A stretch of DNA of 64,000 nucleotides from Arsenophonus apicola. Lineage in GTDB: Bacteria; Pseudomonadota; Gammaproteobacteria; Enterobacterales; Enterobacteriaceae. Location: assembly GCF_020268605.1 (NCBI RefSeq), contig NZ_CP084222.1, positions 1,550,001 through 1,614,000 on the forward strand, written 5' to 3'. Positions 9,421-17,798 of this stretch are shown in pieces (within the stretch, counting starts at the first letter, position 1; each line of letters opens with the position of its first letter). The notes under the pieces are model-generated. The model saw only the letters and a list, made by a program, of their open reading frames with translations, ran no database searches and had not been told where the DNA came from. The translations under genes and the position numbers were made by a program.

Positions 9421-9831
9421 ATGATTTGGCAACGTTTTTATAGCCTTGAAGAAATTAATAGTTGGAATAATAACAGCATGTTATCCCATTTAGGAATTGT
9501 TATGTTAAGTATCAATGATGATAGCATTGAAGCAACAATGCCGGTTGATCAGCGTACTATGCAACCGTTTGGATTATTACATGGTGGTGCTTCGGTAGTA
9601 CTGGCTGAGTCCTTAGGTTCGATAGCTGGATATCTCTGTACTCAAGGAGAGCAAAAAGTGGTCGGTACTGAAATAAACGCTAGCCACATCAGAACAGTAT
9701 CTTCAGGAAAAGTGCGTGGCGTATGTAGTGCGATCCATCTTGGGCGTCGGCAACAGGTCTGGTCGATAAAAATCTTTGATGAACAATTAAAACTAAGCTG
9801 TATATGCCGTTTAACAACCGCAATAATTTAA
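9421..9831 (+). CDS. menI: 1,4-dihydroxy-2-naphthoyl-CoA hydrolase MenI (YdiI)
   Basis: A hotdog-fold thioesterase of 136 aa, the same length as E. coli YdiI. It hydrolyses DHNA-CoA in menaquinone synthesis. The helix motif QPFGLLHGGASVVLAESLGS (residues 48-67), with its catalytic Glu, is intact. TTGGAG lies upstream of the ATG, and the start overlaps the ancestral ydiJ stop (ATGA), indicating an original ydiJ-menI operon with translational coupling. If ydiJ is dead, menI must rely on read-through transcription. Confidence 0.92.
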   Translation: MIWQRFYSLEEINSWNNNSMLSHLGIVMLSINDDSIEATMPVDQRTMQPFGLLHGGASVVLAESLGSIAGYLCTQGEQKVVGTEINASHIRTVSSGKVRGVCSAIHLGRRQQVWSIKIFDEQLKLSCICRLTTAII

Positions 9832-10146
9832 TTGCCTGTGATTAAGAACAAAAGTAATTTGTTTAACAACAGGTTGTTTTTCAACTGGAATATATATAAA
9901 TTTACTTGTTAATTTAATTTTAAAATATATATCAGTAAGTTAAATTTATTGATAAATTAAAAATTGTCAAATAATAGTAAAATAAATGCCACTTTTTGCT
10001 GGAAAAATACCCTAATAAAAATATCCTCTTAAAATAAATGGTTGAAGTGAGAAATGTTATCATTACCATATATAGTATTAAGCAAAAAAAGTCTAGTTAC
10101 ACTCATAGTGTAATATAGTGAAAATATTAGTTTAGTGAGGTCAATA
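9832..10146 (+). other. suf operon upstream region
   Basis: About 315 bases between menI and sufA without an ORF. It must hold the suf promoter. The strongest feature is the palindrome at 10097-10113. I could not find a convincing Fur or IscR site by eye, although both regulate suf in E. coli. Confidence 0.45.
10097..10113. promoter_or_regulatory. Operator-like palindrome in the suf promoter
   Basis: TTACACT, CAT, AGTGTAA is a perfect 17-bp interrupted palindrome 33 bases before sufA. A possible -10 (TAATAT, 10111-10116) abuts its right arm, so a bound repressor would block the promoter. Which regulator uses it is unknown. Half of the element (TTACACT/AGTGTAA) recurs in a different inverted repeat at 20655-20697. 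Confidence 0.4.
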
Positions 10147-10515
10147 ATGGCAGAGCATGTTGATACTTTTTCTTTACATGAAACAACTTGGCAGGGCCTT
10201 ACCATGACCGATAAAGCAGCTGCTCAAATTCGTAAATTAATGAAAGAAAATCCTGCGAGTCAGGGATTATCTATTAATATCAAGCAATCAGGCTGTGCAG
10301 GATTTAGTTATGTCATTGCATTGATAGATAATCCAACCAAAGAATATTTGCTGTTTGAAAATAATGGCGCCAAACTTTTTGTGCCTCTAAAAGCAATGCC
10401 ATTTATTGATGGCACTGAGGTTGATTATGTTCGTGAGGGACTTAATCAAGTATTTAAATTTAATAATCCTAAAGCTCAACACGCGTGTGGTTGTGGTGAA
10501 AGCTTTGGTATTTAA
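10147..10515 (+). CDS. sufA: Fe-S assembly A-type carrier SufA
   Basis: A-type carrier that passes [4Fe-4S]/[2Fe-2S] clusters from SufBCD to target proteins. From ATG 10147 it is 122 aa, exactly the E. coli length. The three cluster-ligand cysteines are present in GCAGFSY and the C-terminal HACGCGESFGI. I reject the GTG 12 bases upstream because GTGAGG just before the ATG is the ribosome site. First gene of sufABCDSE. Confidence 0.95.
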   Translation: MAEHVDTFSLHETTWQGLTMTDKAAAQIRKLMKENPASQGLSINIKQSGCAGFSYVIALIDNPTKEYLLFENNGAKLFVPLKAMPFIDGTEVDYVREGLNQVFKFNNPKAQHACGCGESFGI

Positions 10516-10527
10516 GTGAATTAAATT

Positions 10528-12027
10528 ATGTCACAGCGTAATGTAGAAATTGGTGACGATGTTCAACAATGGTTAGCAGAGCATCGTTATAAAGAGGGTT
10601 TTTTCACTCAGGTTGCAACGGATGAATTAGCTAAAGGCCTCAATGAAGAGGTTATCAAAGCCATTTCAGCCAAACGTAATGAGCCTGAGTGGATGTTACA
10701 GTTTCGTTTAGAAGCTTATCAACATTGGTTGGGTATGGAAGAGCCGCACTGGCTTAAAGGCTATTATCCTGATTTAAATTATCAGGAATATAGTTATTAT
10801 GCCGCACCCTCCTGCAATAGTTGCGATGACAATTGCCACACTGATGCTGATTCATCAGCAGACGAGGGTAATGAGCATAGCAATAATTATCTAACTGCAG
10901 AAGTTGAAGAAGCATTTAATAAACTTGGCGTGCCAGTACGTGAGGGTAAATCGGTTGCGGTAGATGCTATTTTTGACTCGGTTTCAGTTTCGACAACCTA
11001 TCGTAGTGAATTAGCAAAACTGGGGATTATTTTTTGCTCTTTCGGTGAAGCGATCCAACAATATCCTGAATTAGTAAAAAAATATATTGGTACGGTTGTT
11101 TCTAATCGGGATAATTTTTTTGCTGCATTGAATTCTGCTGTTGCTTCTGATGGCACGTTTGTTTATGTGCCAAAAGGTGTTCGTTGCCCGATGGAATTAT
11201 CTACCTATTTTCGTATAAATGCGGCTAAGACAGGTCAGTTTGAACGCACTATCTTGATTGCTGATGAAGGCAGCTACGTTAGTTATATTGAGGGATGCTC
11301 TGCTCCAGTGCGAGATAGTTATCAATTACATGCGGCTGTAGTTGAAGTTATCATTCATAAGGATGCTGAAGTAAAATATTCTACGGTACAAAACTGGTTT
11401 TCAGGTGGTCAGAATGAAAGCGGTGGAATTTTAAACTTTGTCACCAAACGCGCTTTATGTGAAGGTGAAAATGCCAAAATGTCCTGGACGCAGTCTGAAA
11501 CAGGTTCAGCGATTACTTGGAAATATCCCAGTGTTATTCTGCAAGGGGATAATTCAGTGGGGGAATTTTTTTCAGTTGCTTTAACTAATGGTAATCAACA
11601 GGCTGATACCGGCACAAAAATGATCCATATTGGTAAGAATACGCATTCCACTATCATTTCCAAAGGGATTTCAGCTGGCCGCAGTCAAAATAGCTACCGT
11701 GGTTTAGTCAAGATTTTACCGACCGCAGAGAACGCCAGAAATTATACCCAATGTGATTCTATGTTAATTGGTACCGAATGTGGCGCACATACCTTTCCTT
11801 ATATCGAAGTAAAAAATAGTAGCGCACAGTTAGAGCATGAGGCCACGACATCCCGTATTGGTGAAGATCAACTCTTTTATTGTTTGCAACGTGGTATTAG
11901 TGAGGATGATGCCATTTCCATGATTGTAAATGGCTTCTGTAAAGATGTCTTTTCTGAATTACCGTTAGAGTTTGCCGTAGAAGCGCAAAAATTGTTAGCA
12001 ATTAGCTTGGAACATAGAGTGGGTTGA
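10528..12027 (+). CDS. sufB: Fe-S scaffold subunit SufB
   Basis: Cytoplasmic scaffold on which clusters are built, acting with SufC and SufD. At 499 aa it matches the family (495 in E. coli). The conserved core (YVPKGVRCPMELSTYFRIN, YIEGCSAPVRDSYQLHAAVV) and the C-terminal beta-helix segment (SKGISAGRSQNSYRGLVKI) are intact. It starts 12 bases after sufA. A small Cys-rich insert (CNSCDDNCH) near residue 95 is also typical of proteobacterial SufB. Confidence 0.95.
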   Translation: MSQRNVEIGDDVQQWLAEHRYKEGFFTQVATDELAKGLNEEVIKAISAKRNEPEWMLQFRLEAYQHWLGMEEPHWLKGYYPDLNYQEYSYYAAPSCNSCDDNCHTDADSSADEGNEHSNNYLTAEVEEAFNKLGVPVREGKSVAVDAIFDSVSVSTTYRSELAKLGIIFCSFGEAIQQYPELVKKYIGTVVSNRDNFFAALNSAVASDGTFVYVPKGVRCPMELSTYFRINAAKTGQFERTILIADEGSYVSYIEGCSAPVRDSYQLHAAVVEVIIHKDAEVKYSTVQNWFSGGQNESGGILNFVTKRALCEGENAKMSWTQSETGSAITWKYPSVILQGDNSVGEFFSVALTNGNQQADTGTKMIHIGKNTHSTIISKGISAGRSQNSYRGLVKILPTAENARNYTQCDSMLIGTECGAHTFPYIEVKNSSAQLEHEATTSRIGEDQLFYCLQRGISEDDAISMIVNGFCKDVFSELPLEFAVEAQKLLAISLEHRVG

Positions 12028-12071
12028 TGGTTCCTATTAAAAGAATACTAAGTTATTCAAAGGCCAATGAA

Positions 12072-12818
12072 ATGTTAAGTGTTAAAAATTTAAATGTCAG
12101 TATTGAAGGTAATCAAATTCTTAACGGATTAAATCTAGAAGTAAAAGCGGGTGAAGTACATGCCATCATGGGGCCTAATGGATCAGGTAAGAGTACATTA
12201 TCAGCAACTCTGGCTGGACGTGAAGAATATCAAATAGAGCAGGGTGAAATTCTATTCAAAAATAAAAATTTGCTGGAGTTATCGCCGGAAGAACGTGCAG
12301 GAGAAGGTATATTTTTAGCCTTTCAGTATCCAGTGGAGATCCCTGGCGTAAGTAATCAATTTTTCTTACAAACTTCCGTTAATGCAGTCAGAGAATATCG
12401 TCAGCAGCCACCCCTAGATAGATTTGATTTTCAGGATTTTATTGAAGATAAAATTGAACTGCTTGATATGCCGAAAGATTTACTTACTCGCTCGGTTAAT
12501 GTCGGTTTTTCTGGTGGTGAAAAAAAACGCAATGATATTTTACAGATGGCGGCGTTAGAGCCTGAATTATGTATTTTAGATGAAACGGATTCGGGTCTTG
12601 ATATTGATGCCTTGAAAGTAGTGGCTAATGGCGTCAACTCGCTACGTACTGCTAAAAGGGCTTTTATTATCGTTACTCACTATCAGCGTATTTTGGATTA
12701 TGTGCAGCCTGATTTTGTTCATGTCCTCCATCAAGGTAAAATTATTCAATCAGGTGATTTCTCATTAGCCAAAAAACTGGAGGTAGAAGGCTATGGCTGG
12801 CTTATTGACCAACAGTGA
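12072..12818 (+). CDS. sufC: Fe-S assembly ATPase SufC
   Basis: ABC-type ATPase that drives conformational change in SufBCD. From ATG 12072 it is 248 aa, as in E. coli, beginning MLSVKNLNVS. Walker A is GPNGSGKST (residues 34-42), the signature is FSGGEKKRN and Walker B is LCILDETDSGLD. A longer frame from 12024 adds 16 unrelated residues and is rejected. The 3' end overlaps sufD by 26 bases, so translation is probably coupled. Confidence 0.95.
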   Translation: MLSVKNLNVSIEGNQILNGLNLEVKAGEVHAIMGPNGSGKSTLSATLAGREEYQIEQGEILFKNKNLLELSPEERAGEGIFLAFQYPVEIPGVSNQFFLQTSVNAVREYRQQPPLDRFDFQDFIEDKIELLDMPKDLLTRSVNVGFSGGEKKRNDILQMAALEPELCILDETDSGLDIDALKVVANGVNSLRTAKRAFIIVTHYQRILDYVQPDFVHVLHQGKIIQSGDFSLAKKLEVEGYGWLIDQQ

Positions 12819-14112
12819 AAGAGCAGAAAAACAGCGTCAAGTCACTATGTTAAATCAACTGGCGCTAAAAGGTTTTGCGGCTCTTTTTTATGCCAGTAAA
12901 AGAGCCAATGAAAAACAAGCTCAGAGTTATTGGCAGCAGGTAGAAAAAATCGGTTTTCCGCCATTTCGCCATGAAGAGTGGCATTATACACCGTTGGCAA
13001 AAGTACTTAACGCGCAATACCAATTAAATAGTGATAGCGTTGACACCATTACTGCTAAGCAATTAAAACAGTTGGCTATCGCCATTGATGGCTGGCAAAT
13101 TGTTTTGTTTAATGGATGTCTTATTCCTACGCTAAGTAGCGATAACTTTGGTCCTTATCTAATTCAAATGATGGATAAGCTAGCACAGCCTCCGGCGCCT
13201 ATCGTCAACGATGAAATATTTCTCTACTTAACTGAAAGTCTAGCCGCTCAACCCTTATTGATTAAACTAGCTGCTAATCAACAGGTAGAAAAACCCCTTT
13301 ATATCTTAAACATTACCTCGGGTTCAGGCCGTGGCGATTATGTTAATACCAGTCACTATCGCTATCATTTAGAAATTGGTGCTAATTGCAAATCGCAAGT
13401 TATCGAACATTTTGTTTCTATTGATAATAAACCGCATCTGACAGGTAGCCGATTAACCGCTAATATTGGTGATAATAGTCATTTCAGTCATATCAAGCTT
13501 AGTGTTGAAAACAACCAAAGTAACCATTTTGCCCATAATGACATCTTATCAGGCCGTGATAGTCAAATAAAAAGTAGTGGTATTTTTATCGGCTCAGCAT
13601 TACTTCGCCACCATACCAGCGTGAAGTTAAATGGAGCAGGTAGTAGATTAGAGCTTAATAGTTTATTGTTGCCACAAAACAGTGAAATTGTCGATACCAG
13701 AACTTATCTTGAACATAATCAGCCCCATTGTGAAAGTCGTCAGTTACATAAAACGATCGCGCTAGATGAAAGCAAAGCTGTTTTTAATGGCATGATCAAA
13801 GTTGCACCAGCAGCACTTAAAACCGATGGTCAAATGACAAATAACAATTTGTTATTAGGTGAATATGCAGAAATTGATACCAAACCACAGTTAGAAATTT
13901 ATGCTGATGATGTCAAGTGTAGTCATGGTGCTACAGTAGGCCGTATCGATGATGAGCAACTATTTTATTTACGTTCACGGGGTATTCCTCTCAATGATGC
14001 AAAACATATGATCATGATTGCCTTTGCGGCTGAAGTCATCGAAGCTATTGATGATGAAGGTGTAAGTAATAAGGTAATGGATATTATTCAGCAGCGCTTG
14101 GTAGGGATTTAA
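12793..14112 (+). CDS. sufD: Fe-S scaffold subunit SufD
   Basis: Partner of SufB in the SufBC2D scaffold, needed for iron entry. It is 439 aa against 423 in E. coli. The start MAGL and the early block HEEWHYTPL match the family, and the beta-helix C-terminus (LLLGEYAEIDTKPQLEIYAD, then KCSHGATVGRID) is complete. GGAGG precedes the ATG, within the end of sufC. No lesion seen. Confidence 0.94.
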   Translation: MAGLLTNSERAEKQRQVTMLNQLALKGFAALFYASKRANEKQAQSYWQQVEKIGFPPFRHEEWHYTPLAKVLNAQYQLNSDSVDTITAKQLKQLAIAIDGWQIVLFNGCLIPTLSSDNFGPYLIQMMDKLAQPPAPIVNDEIFLYLTESLAAQPLLIKLAANQQVEKPLYILNITSGSGRGDYVNTSHYRYHLEIGANCKSQVIEHFVSIDNKPHLTGSRLTANIGDNSHFSHIKLSVENNQSNHFAHNDILSGRDSQIKSSGIFIGSALLRHHTSVKLNGAGSRLELNSLLLPQNSEIVDTRTYLEHNQPHCESRQLHKTIALDESKAVFNGMIKVAPAALKTDGQMTNNNLLLGEYAEIDTKPQLEIYADDVKCSHGATVGRIDDEQLFYLRSRGIPLNDAKHMIMIAFAAEVIEAIDDEGVSNKVMDIIQQRLVGI

Positions 14113-14113
14113 T

Positions 14114-15370
14114 ATGACATTTTCAGTGGCATCCATTCGCAAAGATTTTCCTATGCTGGCAGAAAAAATTAAGGATCAACAGTTAGTTTATTTGGATAGT
14201 GCTGCCAGCGCGCAAAAACCGATACAAGTGATTGAAAAGGAAAAACAGTTTCTTTGTTATCACTATGCAGCTGTACACAGAGGGATCCATAGCTTAAGCA
14301 GTGATGCAACGGCGATGGTAGAAAATGTTCGCCAACAAGCCGCTGATTTTATTCATGCTGCTAATGCAGAAGAAATTGTTTTTGTTAAGGGAACAACGGA
14401 AGGCATAAATTTAATTGCTAATAGTTATGGACGTGGTTTTATCCAACCAGGCGATAATATTATTATTAGCCAAATGGAACATCACGCTAACATTGTTCCT
14501 TGGCATCTGCTTGCCGGCCAAATTGGTTTTGATATTCGTATATTACCTATTGATAATAATGGAAAATTAATTTTTGAACAATTAGATAAGCTAATCGATA
14601 GCCGGACTCGATTACTCTCTTTTACCCATATGTCCAATGTTTTGGGTACCGTTAATCCAGCAAAAACGATTATTGCCTTTGCTCGCCAATGCGCAGCAAA
14701 AAAGGCAGCGCAATTGCATATTTTGCTTGATGGCGCCCAAAGTATTATGCATCAAATGATTGATGTGCAAGATTTAGATTGTGATTTTTATGTTTTTTCC
14801 GGTCATAAACTGTATGGACCTACCGGTATTGGTGTTCTGTATGGCAGAAAAGCATTATTAAATGCTTTACCACCATGGCAAGGTGGTGGAGCTATGATTG
14901 ATAAAGTTAGTATGACGTTAGCTGAGCCCTCAAATATCCATATTACCTATGAAAAGGCACCTTGGCGATTTGAAGCAGGCACGCCAAATATTGTAGGCAT
15001 TATTGGCTTAGGTGAGGCATTACGTTATGTTAATAATATTGGTTATGAACAAATATCTGCCCATGAAACCGCACTAATGCAGTATGCTAACCATCGTTTA
15101 AGTATGGTAAACTCTTTGCGTCTTTACGGCTCAGATGAGCGTCAAGGGGTTATTGCCTTTAATTTAGGCGATCATCATGCTTATGATGTCGGCAGTTTTT
15201 TAGATAATTATGCTATTGCCATCCGAACAGGTCACCATTGTGCGTTGCCATTGATGGATTTTTATCAAGTACCAGCCATGTGTCGTGCTTCGCTAGCGGT
15301 TTATACTACTAAAGAAGAAATTGATATTTTGGTTGAAAAACTACAACATATTGAAAAATTACTGGGTTAA
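14114..15370 (+). CDS. sufS: Cysteine desulfurase SufS
   Basis: PLP-dependent desulfurase that removes sulfur from cysteine and passes it to SufE. It is 418 aa against 406 in E. coli. The PLP lysine is K232 in FSGHKLYGP, and the persulfide cysteine is C376 in RTGHHCALPL. It starts one base after the sufD stop. Downstream sufE completes the sulfur-relay pair. Confidence 0.95.
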   Translation: MTFSVASIRKDFPMLAEKIKDQQLVYLDSAASAQKPIQVIEKEKQFLCYHYAAVHRGIHSLSSDATAMVENVRQQAADFIHAANAEEIVFVKGTTEGINLIANSYGRGFIQPGDNIIISQMEHHANIVPWHLLAGQIGFDIRILPIDNNGKLIFEQLDKLIDSRTRLLSFTHMSNVLGTVNPAKTIIAFARQCAAKKAAQLHILLDGAQSIMHQMIDVQDLDCDFYVFSGHKLYGPTGIGVLYGRKALLNALPPWQGGGAMIDKVSMTLAEPSNIHITYEKAPWRFEAGTPNIVGIIGLGEALRYVNNIGYEQISAHETALMQYANHRLSMVNSLRLYGSDERQGVIAFNLGDHHAYDVGSFLDNYAIAIRTGHHCALPLMDFYQVPAMCRASLAVYTTKEEIDILVEKLQHIEKLLG

Positions 15371-15401
15371 TCTATTTTAAAGTACATATAAGGGTAAAAT
15401 G

Positions 15402-15830
15402 ATGGCAGCCTTGCCTGATGAGAATAAATTGTTGCGTAATTTTTCACGTTGCCAAAACTGGGAAGAGCGATATCTTTATTTAATTGAATTAGGGGAAAAA
15501 TTATTACCCCTAAGTGCTCAACAAAAACAAGCAAAAAACCAGGTTTCAGGTTGTCAAAGCCAGGTTTGGATTGTTATGCAGCCGGATAGTGACGGCCGGA
15601 TCCAGTTCTCCGGCGACAGCGATGCAGCTATTGTTAAGGGATTGATTGCATTAGTAATAATTATTTTTCAAAATAAAACCGGGCAACAAATTTTGACGAC
15701 AGATAGTAAAACATTCTTCCAAAAGTTATCATTGGAGCAGCATTTAACCCCATCAAGAAGCCAGGGATTGCATGCGATGATCCGAACAATCCACCAGCGA
15801 GCCGAAAAAATTATCCAATCAAGCACTTAA
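15402..15830 (+). CDS. sufE: Sulfur acceptor SufE
   Basis: Accepts persulfide from SufS and delivers it to SufB. Starting at the second of two adjacent ATGs gives 142 aa and puts the acceptor cysteine at position 51 (VSGCQSQVWIV), its number in E. coli SufE, which favours that start. AGGG lies upstream. Last gene of the suf operon. Confidence 0.93.
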   Translation: MAALPDENKLLRNFSRCQNWEERYLYLIELGEKLLPLSAQQKQAKNQVSGCQSQVWIVMQPDSDGRIQFSGDSDAAIVKGLIALVIIIFQNKTGQQILTTDSKTFFQKLSLEQHLTPSRSQGLHAMIRTIHQRAEKIIQSST

Positions 15831-15910
15831 ACATTTAGTTAACTACTGATATTATTAAAGTGACGCTTATTCATCCGATAAACTTTGTACGTTCCTTAGG
15901 AGGAAAAAGT

Positions 15911-16828
15911 ATGAAGAGAATTCTATTTTTTATCGGCTTGTTGTTTTTAAGCGGACTGACTGTCAATGTCAGTGCTGCTGAATACTCCTTGCCATCCACT
16001 ACAGCACGCTTAATTGGGGAAAATAGGCATTATGTGGTGCCTAATGATGGGCGTCCTCTGGAAGCTATTGCAAGTGAATTTCAGATAGGTTTGCTTGGTA
16101 TGTTGGAAGCTAATCCAGGTACCGACCCATACTTACCTAAAGCCGGTATGACGTTGATTATTCCATCGCAAATGTTATTACCGGCAACGAAGCGTGATGG
16201 GATCATTGTTAATTTAGCCGAATTAAGACTGTATTATTTTCCTAAAGGAAGCAATAAAGTTATTGTTTATCCGATTGGTATTGGCCAATTGGGTGCCAAT
16301 ACGCCTAAAATGGTGACAACTGTTAGTCAATTAATTAAAAATCCAACTTGGACACCGACAGCGAATATTCGCAAGCGTTATGCTGCCGATGGCGTTATTT
16401 TGCCGGCGGTATTTCCAGCCGGACCTGATAATCCGATGGGACTTTATGCCTTGCGACTGTCTTATGGTAAGGGGCAATATTTGATCCATGGTACTAATGC
16501 TAATTTTGGTATTGGGTTACGGGTCAGTTCGGGTTGTATTCGTTTAAGACCTGAGGACATAGAAGCATTATTTAACTCTATACCGGTAGGAACGCGTGTA
16601 CAGGTAATTAATGAACCCATTAAGTACTCTAAAGAGCCTGATGGAAGCTATTACATCGAAGTTCATCAACCATTATCTAAAAAGGAGTCTGATGATCCGC
16701 AAACGATGCCATTAATATATAGCAATGAGTTTAAGGCATTTTTACAACAACCTGGTATTGATCAGAGATTAGTTGCTCAAGCCGTGGCACGTCGCTCAGG
16801 AATGCCGGTAAAGGTAAATAAGACATAA
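15911..16828 (+). CDS. ldtE: L,D-transpeptidase LdtE (YnhG), LysM-YkuD
   Basis: Periplasmic enzyme of 305 aa that makes meso-Dap 3-3 crosslinks in peptidoglycan. A Sec signal peptide (MKRILFFIGLLFLSGLTVNV, then SAA) is followed by a LysM domain (HYVVPNDGRPLEAIA) and a YkuD domain with the catalytic SGCIRL cysteine preceded by HGTNANFG. ATG 15911 has a strong AGGAGG site; a longer GTG frame at 15860 is rejected. In E. coli the same gene also lies between sufE and lpp, so the context agrees. Confidence 0.93.
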   Translation: MKRILFFIGLLFLSGLTVNVSAAEYSLPSTTARLIGENRHYVVPNDGRPLEAIASEFQIGLLGMLEANPGTDPYLPKAGMTLIIPSQMLLPATKRDGIIVNLAELRLYYFPKGSNKVIVYPIGIGQLGANTPKMVTTVSQLIKNPTWTPTANIRKRYAADGVILPAVFPAGPDNPMGLYALRLSYGKGQYLIHGTNANFGIGLRVSSGCIRLRPEDIEALFNSIPVGTRVQVINEPIKYSKEPDGSYYIEVHQPLSKKESDDPQTMPLIYSNEFKAFLQQPGIDQRLVAQAVARRSGMPVKVNKT

Positions 16829-16940
16829 ATTTATATTAGGCATGGCAATACATAGGGTAGATTTGCTATTTTTATAAAAAATAGTGAATTTATTAATAAT
16901 CAGATAATAGTATTATTAAAAATTAGTTGTGTGTAATAAA

Positions 16941-16969
16941 TAATAAGGCACCCGTTGGGTGCCTTATTA
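16941..16969 (-). terminator. lpp terminator
   Basis: TAATAAGGCACCC and GGGTGCCTTATTA form a perfect 13-bp GC-cored stem with a GTT loop. On the minus strand it follows the lpp stop by 33 bases and ends in a T/A-rich tail. It may also stop transcripts coming from ldtE. Confidence 0.8.
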
Positions 16970-17001
16970 ATATATCGAGTGATCCATTAAATGCAATTGG
17001 A

Positions 17002-17238
17002 TTACTTTTTATATCTACGAACTTGATTATCCAAACGTTGATTAGCACGAGCAGCTTCATCTTTAGCAGTCTGAACATCAGTACGTAATGACTGAACGTC
17101 ATTTGATAGTTGATCGACTTTACCGTTTAACGTTTGAACATCTGAGGACAGTTTGTTAATTTGGCTACTGTTTGAACAGCCTGCTAACAAAGCAGAAGCC
17201 AGAACGATAGAGCCCAGTACAACTTTAGTACGATTCAT
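17002..17238 (-). CDS. lpp: Braun's major outer-membrane lipoprotein Lpp
   Basis: A 78-aa lipoprotein, the E. coli length, that tethers outer membrane to peptidoglycan. It has a lipobox LLAGC, a heptad-repeat trimeric coiled coil (residues about 22-75) and a C-terminal RRYKK whose last lysine is joined to peptidoglycan by L,D-transpeptidases such as those of the LdtE family encoded next door. The ribosome site AGAGGG and the leader closely match E. coli lpp. Confidence 0.97.
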   Translation of the reverse strand: MNRTKVVLGSIVLASALLAGCSNSSQINKLSSDVQTLNGKVDQLSNDVQSLRTDVQTAKDEAARANQRLDNQVRRYKK

Positions 17239-17275
17239 TATATTACCCTCTAGATTTAGTTAATCTCCAAGTAGC

Positions 17276-17310
17276 AAGGTAAGTATTACACATTCCTGGC
17301 AAAACAGAGA
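17276..17310 (-). promoter_or_regulatory. lpp promoter and conserved leader
   Basis: On the minus strand GTGTAATACTT holds the -10 (TAATAC, 17283-17288), identical to that of E. coli lpp. The leader from about 17276 to the ATG (GGAGATTAACT, then AAATCTAGAGGGTA) is nearly identical to the E. coli lpp 5' UTR. The -35 is weak, as it is in E. coli. Confidence 0.75.
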
Positions 17311-17798
17311 ATAAATTTCTGTCTCTAACTTTGAATTATTAGATCTTTTTCAAATTCAGGCAGAATACTTACTTATTCTTATGCTAGTACTTAATTAGAA
17401 TATTTTCTACTTAAAATCTGACAAGTTGTTTAATAAAATTAAGAAAACAGAATAAATTTGTTTATTTTTTGTTCATTTTACTTGCCTGGTAGGCAATTTT
17501 TAATTATCTCATTACGTTATTTTGGCAATTATTTTTTACCACTCGATATAAAATAAAATTAACACGATAACAGTTATTTTTTAAATAACATGTCGATTAT
17601 GATCTTTTTAACTGGAAATATTTGTTTTGCACTAATAGACTGGATTTTAAATAAATACTTAGTGGTAAAAGTGCCTAATGGGCATTTTGATTATAAATTA
17701 CCAATATTAGATATTTGCCATCTAATATTACTTTATTAAAAAAAGAAAAAATAAATTCCCCGCTATTTTATTCAGAGGAATTTATTTTGTTAACAGAA
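17311..17798. other. lpp-pykF intergenic region with hairpins
   Basis: An AT-rich gap without ORFs. It holds two hairpins downstream of pykF, at 17703-17729 (10-bp stem, 7-base loop) and 17750-17786 (pykF terminator), plus a small GC hairpin TGCC-TAATG-GGCA near 17671-17683 flanked by A/T runs. Nothing else is recognisable. Confidence 0.5.
17750..17786 (-). terminator. pykF terminator
   Basis: AATAAATTCC (17750-17759) pairs perfectly with GGAATTTATT (17777-17786). On the minus strand the stem follows pykF by 12 bases and runs into a long T-rich tract (complement of 17733-17755). A typical intrinsic terminator, although the loop is 17 bases. Confidence 0.65.

Noticed and set aside
12024..12071. 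Upstream extension of SufC by 16 residues
   Set aside because: The family starts at MLSVKNLNVS, and using ATG 12072 gives exactly 248 aa.
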